DNA from: Planctomycetaceae bacterium
GTDB taxonomy: Bacteria; Planctomycetota; Planctomycetia; Pirellulales; Thermoguttaceae
Reading direction: 5' to 3'
NCBI GenBank assembly: GCA_009776995.1
Contig: WRMR01000351.1
Span: forward strand, 1 to 5,554
Length of the DNA: 5,554 nucleotides
Part shown: positions 5,533 through 5,554 of the stretch, piece by piece
Position numbering within the stretch: position 1 is the first letter of the stretch
Layout: each line of letters starts with the position of its first letter
Made by a program: the position numbers and the translations under genes
Notes under the pieces: model-generated
What the model saw: the letters and a program-made list of their open reading frames with translations, nothing else
The model's database searches: none
Told to the model about the DNA's origin: nothing

Positions 5533-5554
5533 GTCTTTTTATCGAAATTTTCAA

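Overview
The window looks like a chromosomal piece from a planctomycete, and that is a family-level guess. The PilT-like and PilC-like proteins read like planctomycete versions, for example the PilC stretch DDMVVNMVDVGEETGELD and the PilT stretch FGDKARFRVSIFKQRGN. The large pseudopilin also has the planctomycete-style ending with GRDGLFGD and DNIVNFTD. No ribosomal or other phylogenetic marker is present to test this. All recognisable genes lie on the minus strand and read from right to left as one apparent operon.

Layout in transcription order: a leader with a good sigma70-type promoter (5359-5554); pilT retraction-type ATPase (5358-4240); pilB/gspE assembly-type ATPase (4190-2478); pilC/gspF inner-membrane platform protein (2357-1026); a 280-residue GspG/PilA-like pseudopilin (949-107); and the first 36 residues of a second pseudopilin that runs off the left edge (110-1). 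The last two genes overlap by ATGA and are probably translationally coupled. No terminator is visible, so the operon should continue to the left. No secretin, prepilin peptidase or PilM-P genes are in view.

Together the genes encode the core of a type IV filament machine. PilB powers pseudopilin addition at the PilC platform, PilT powers depolymerisation or retraction, and the pseudopilins build the fibre. PilT favours a retractile pilus over a pure type II secretion system, but the GspG-like pseudopilin leaves the final role open.

The least ordinary parts lie between and around the genes. All three non-overlapping gene junctions are filled with heptanucleotide (period-7) arrays of the form TGAAWWA. 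Two of them also carry inverted copies that would fold into long mRNA hairpins. Other points are a roughly 30-residue hydrophobic insertion in the second half of PilC, a run of eight G inside pilC, degenerate c-di-GMP-type motifs at the PilB N-terminus, and a palindromic -10 region that could fire in both directions at the right edge.
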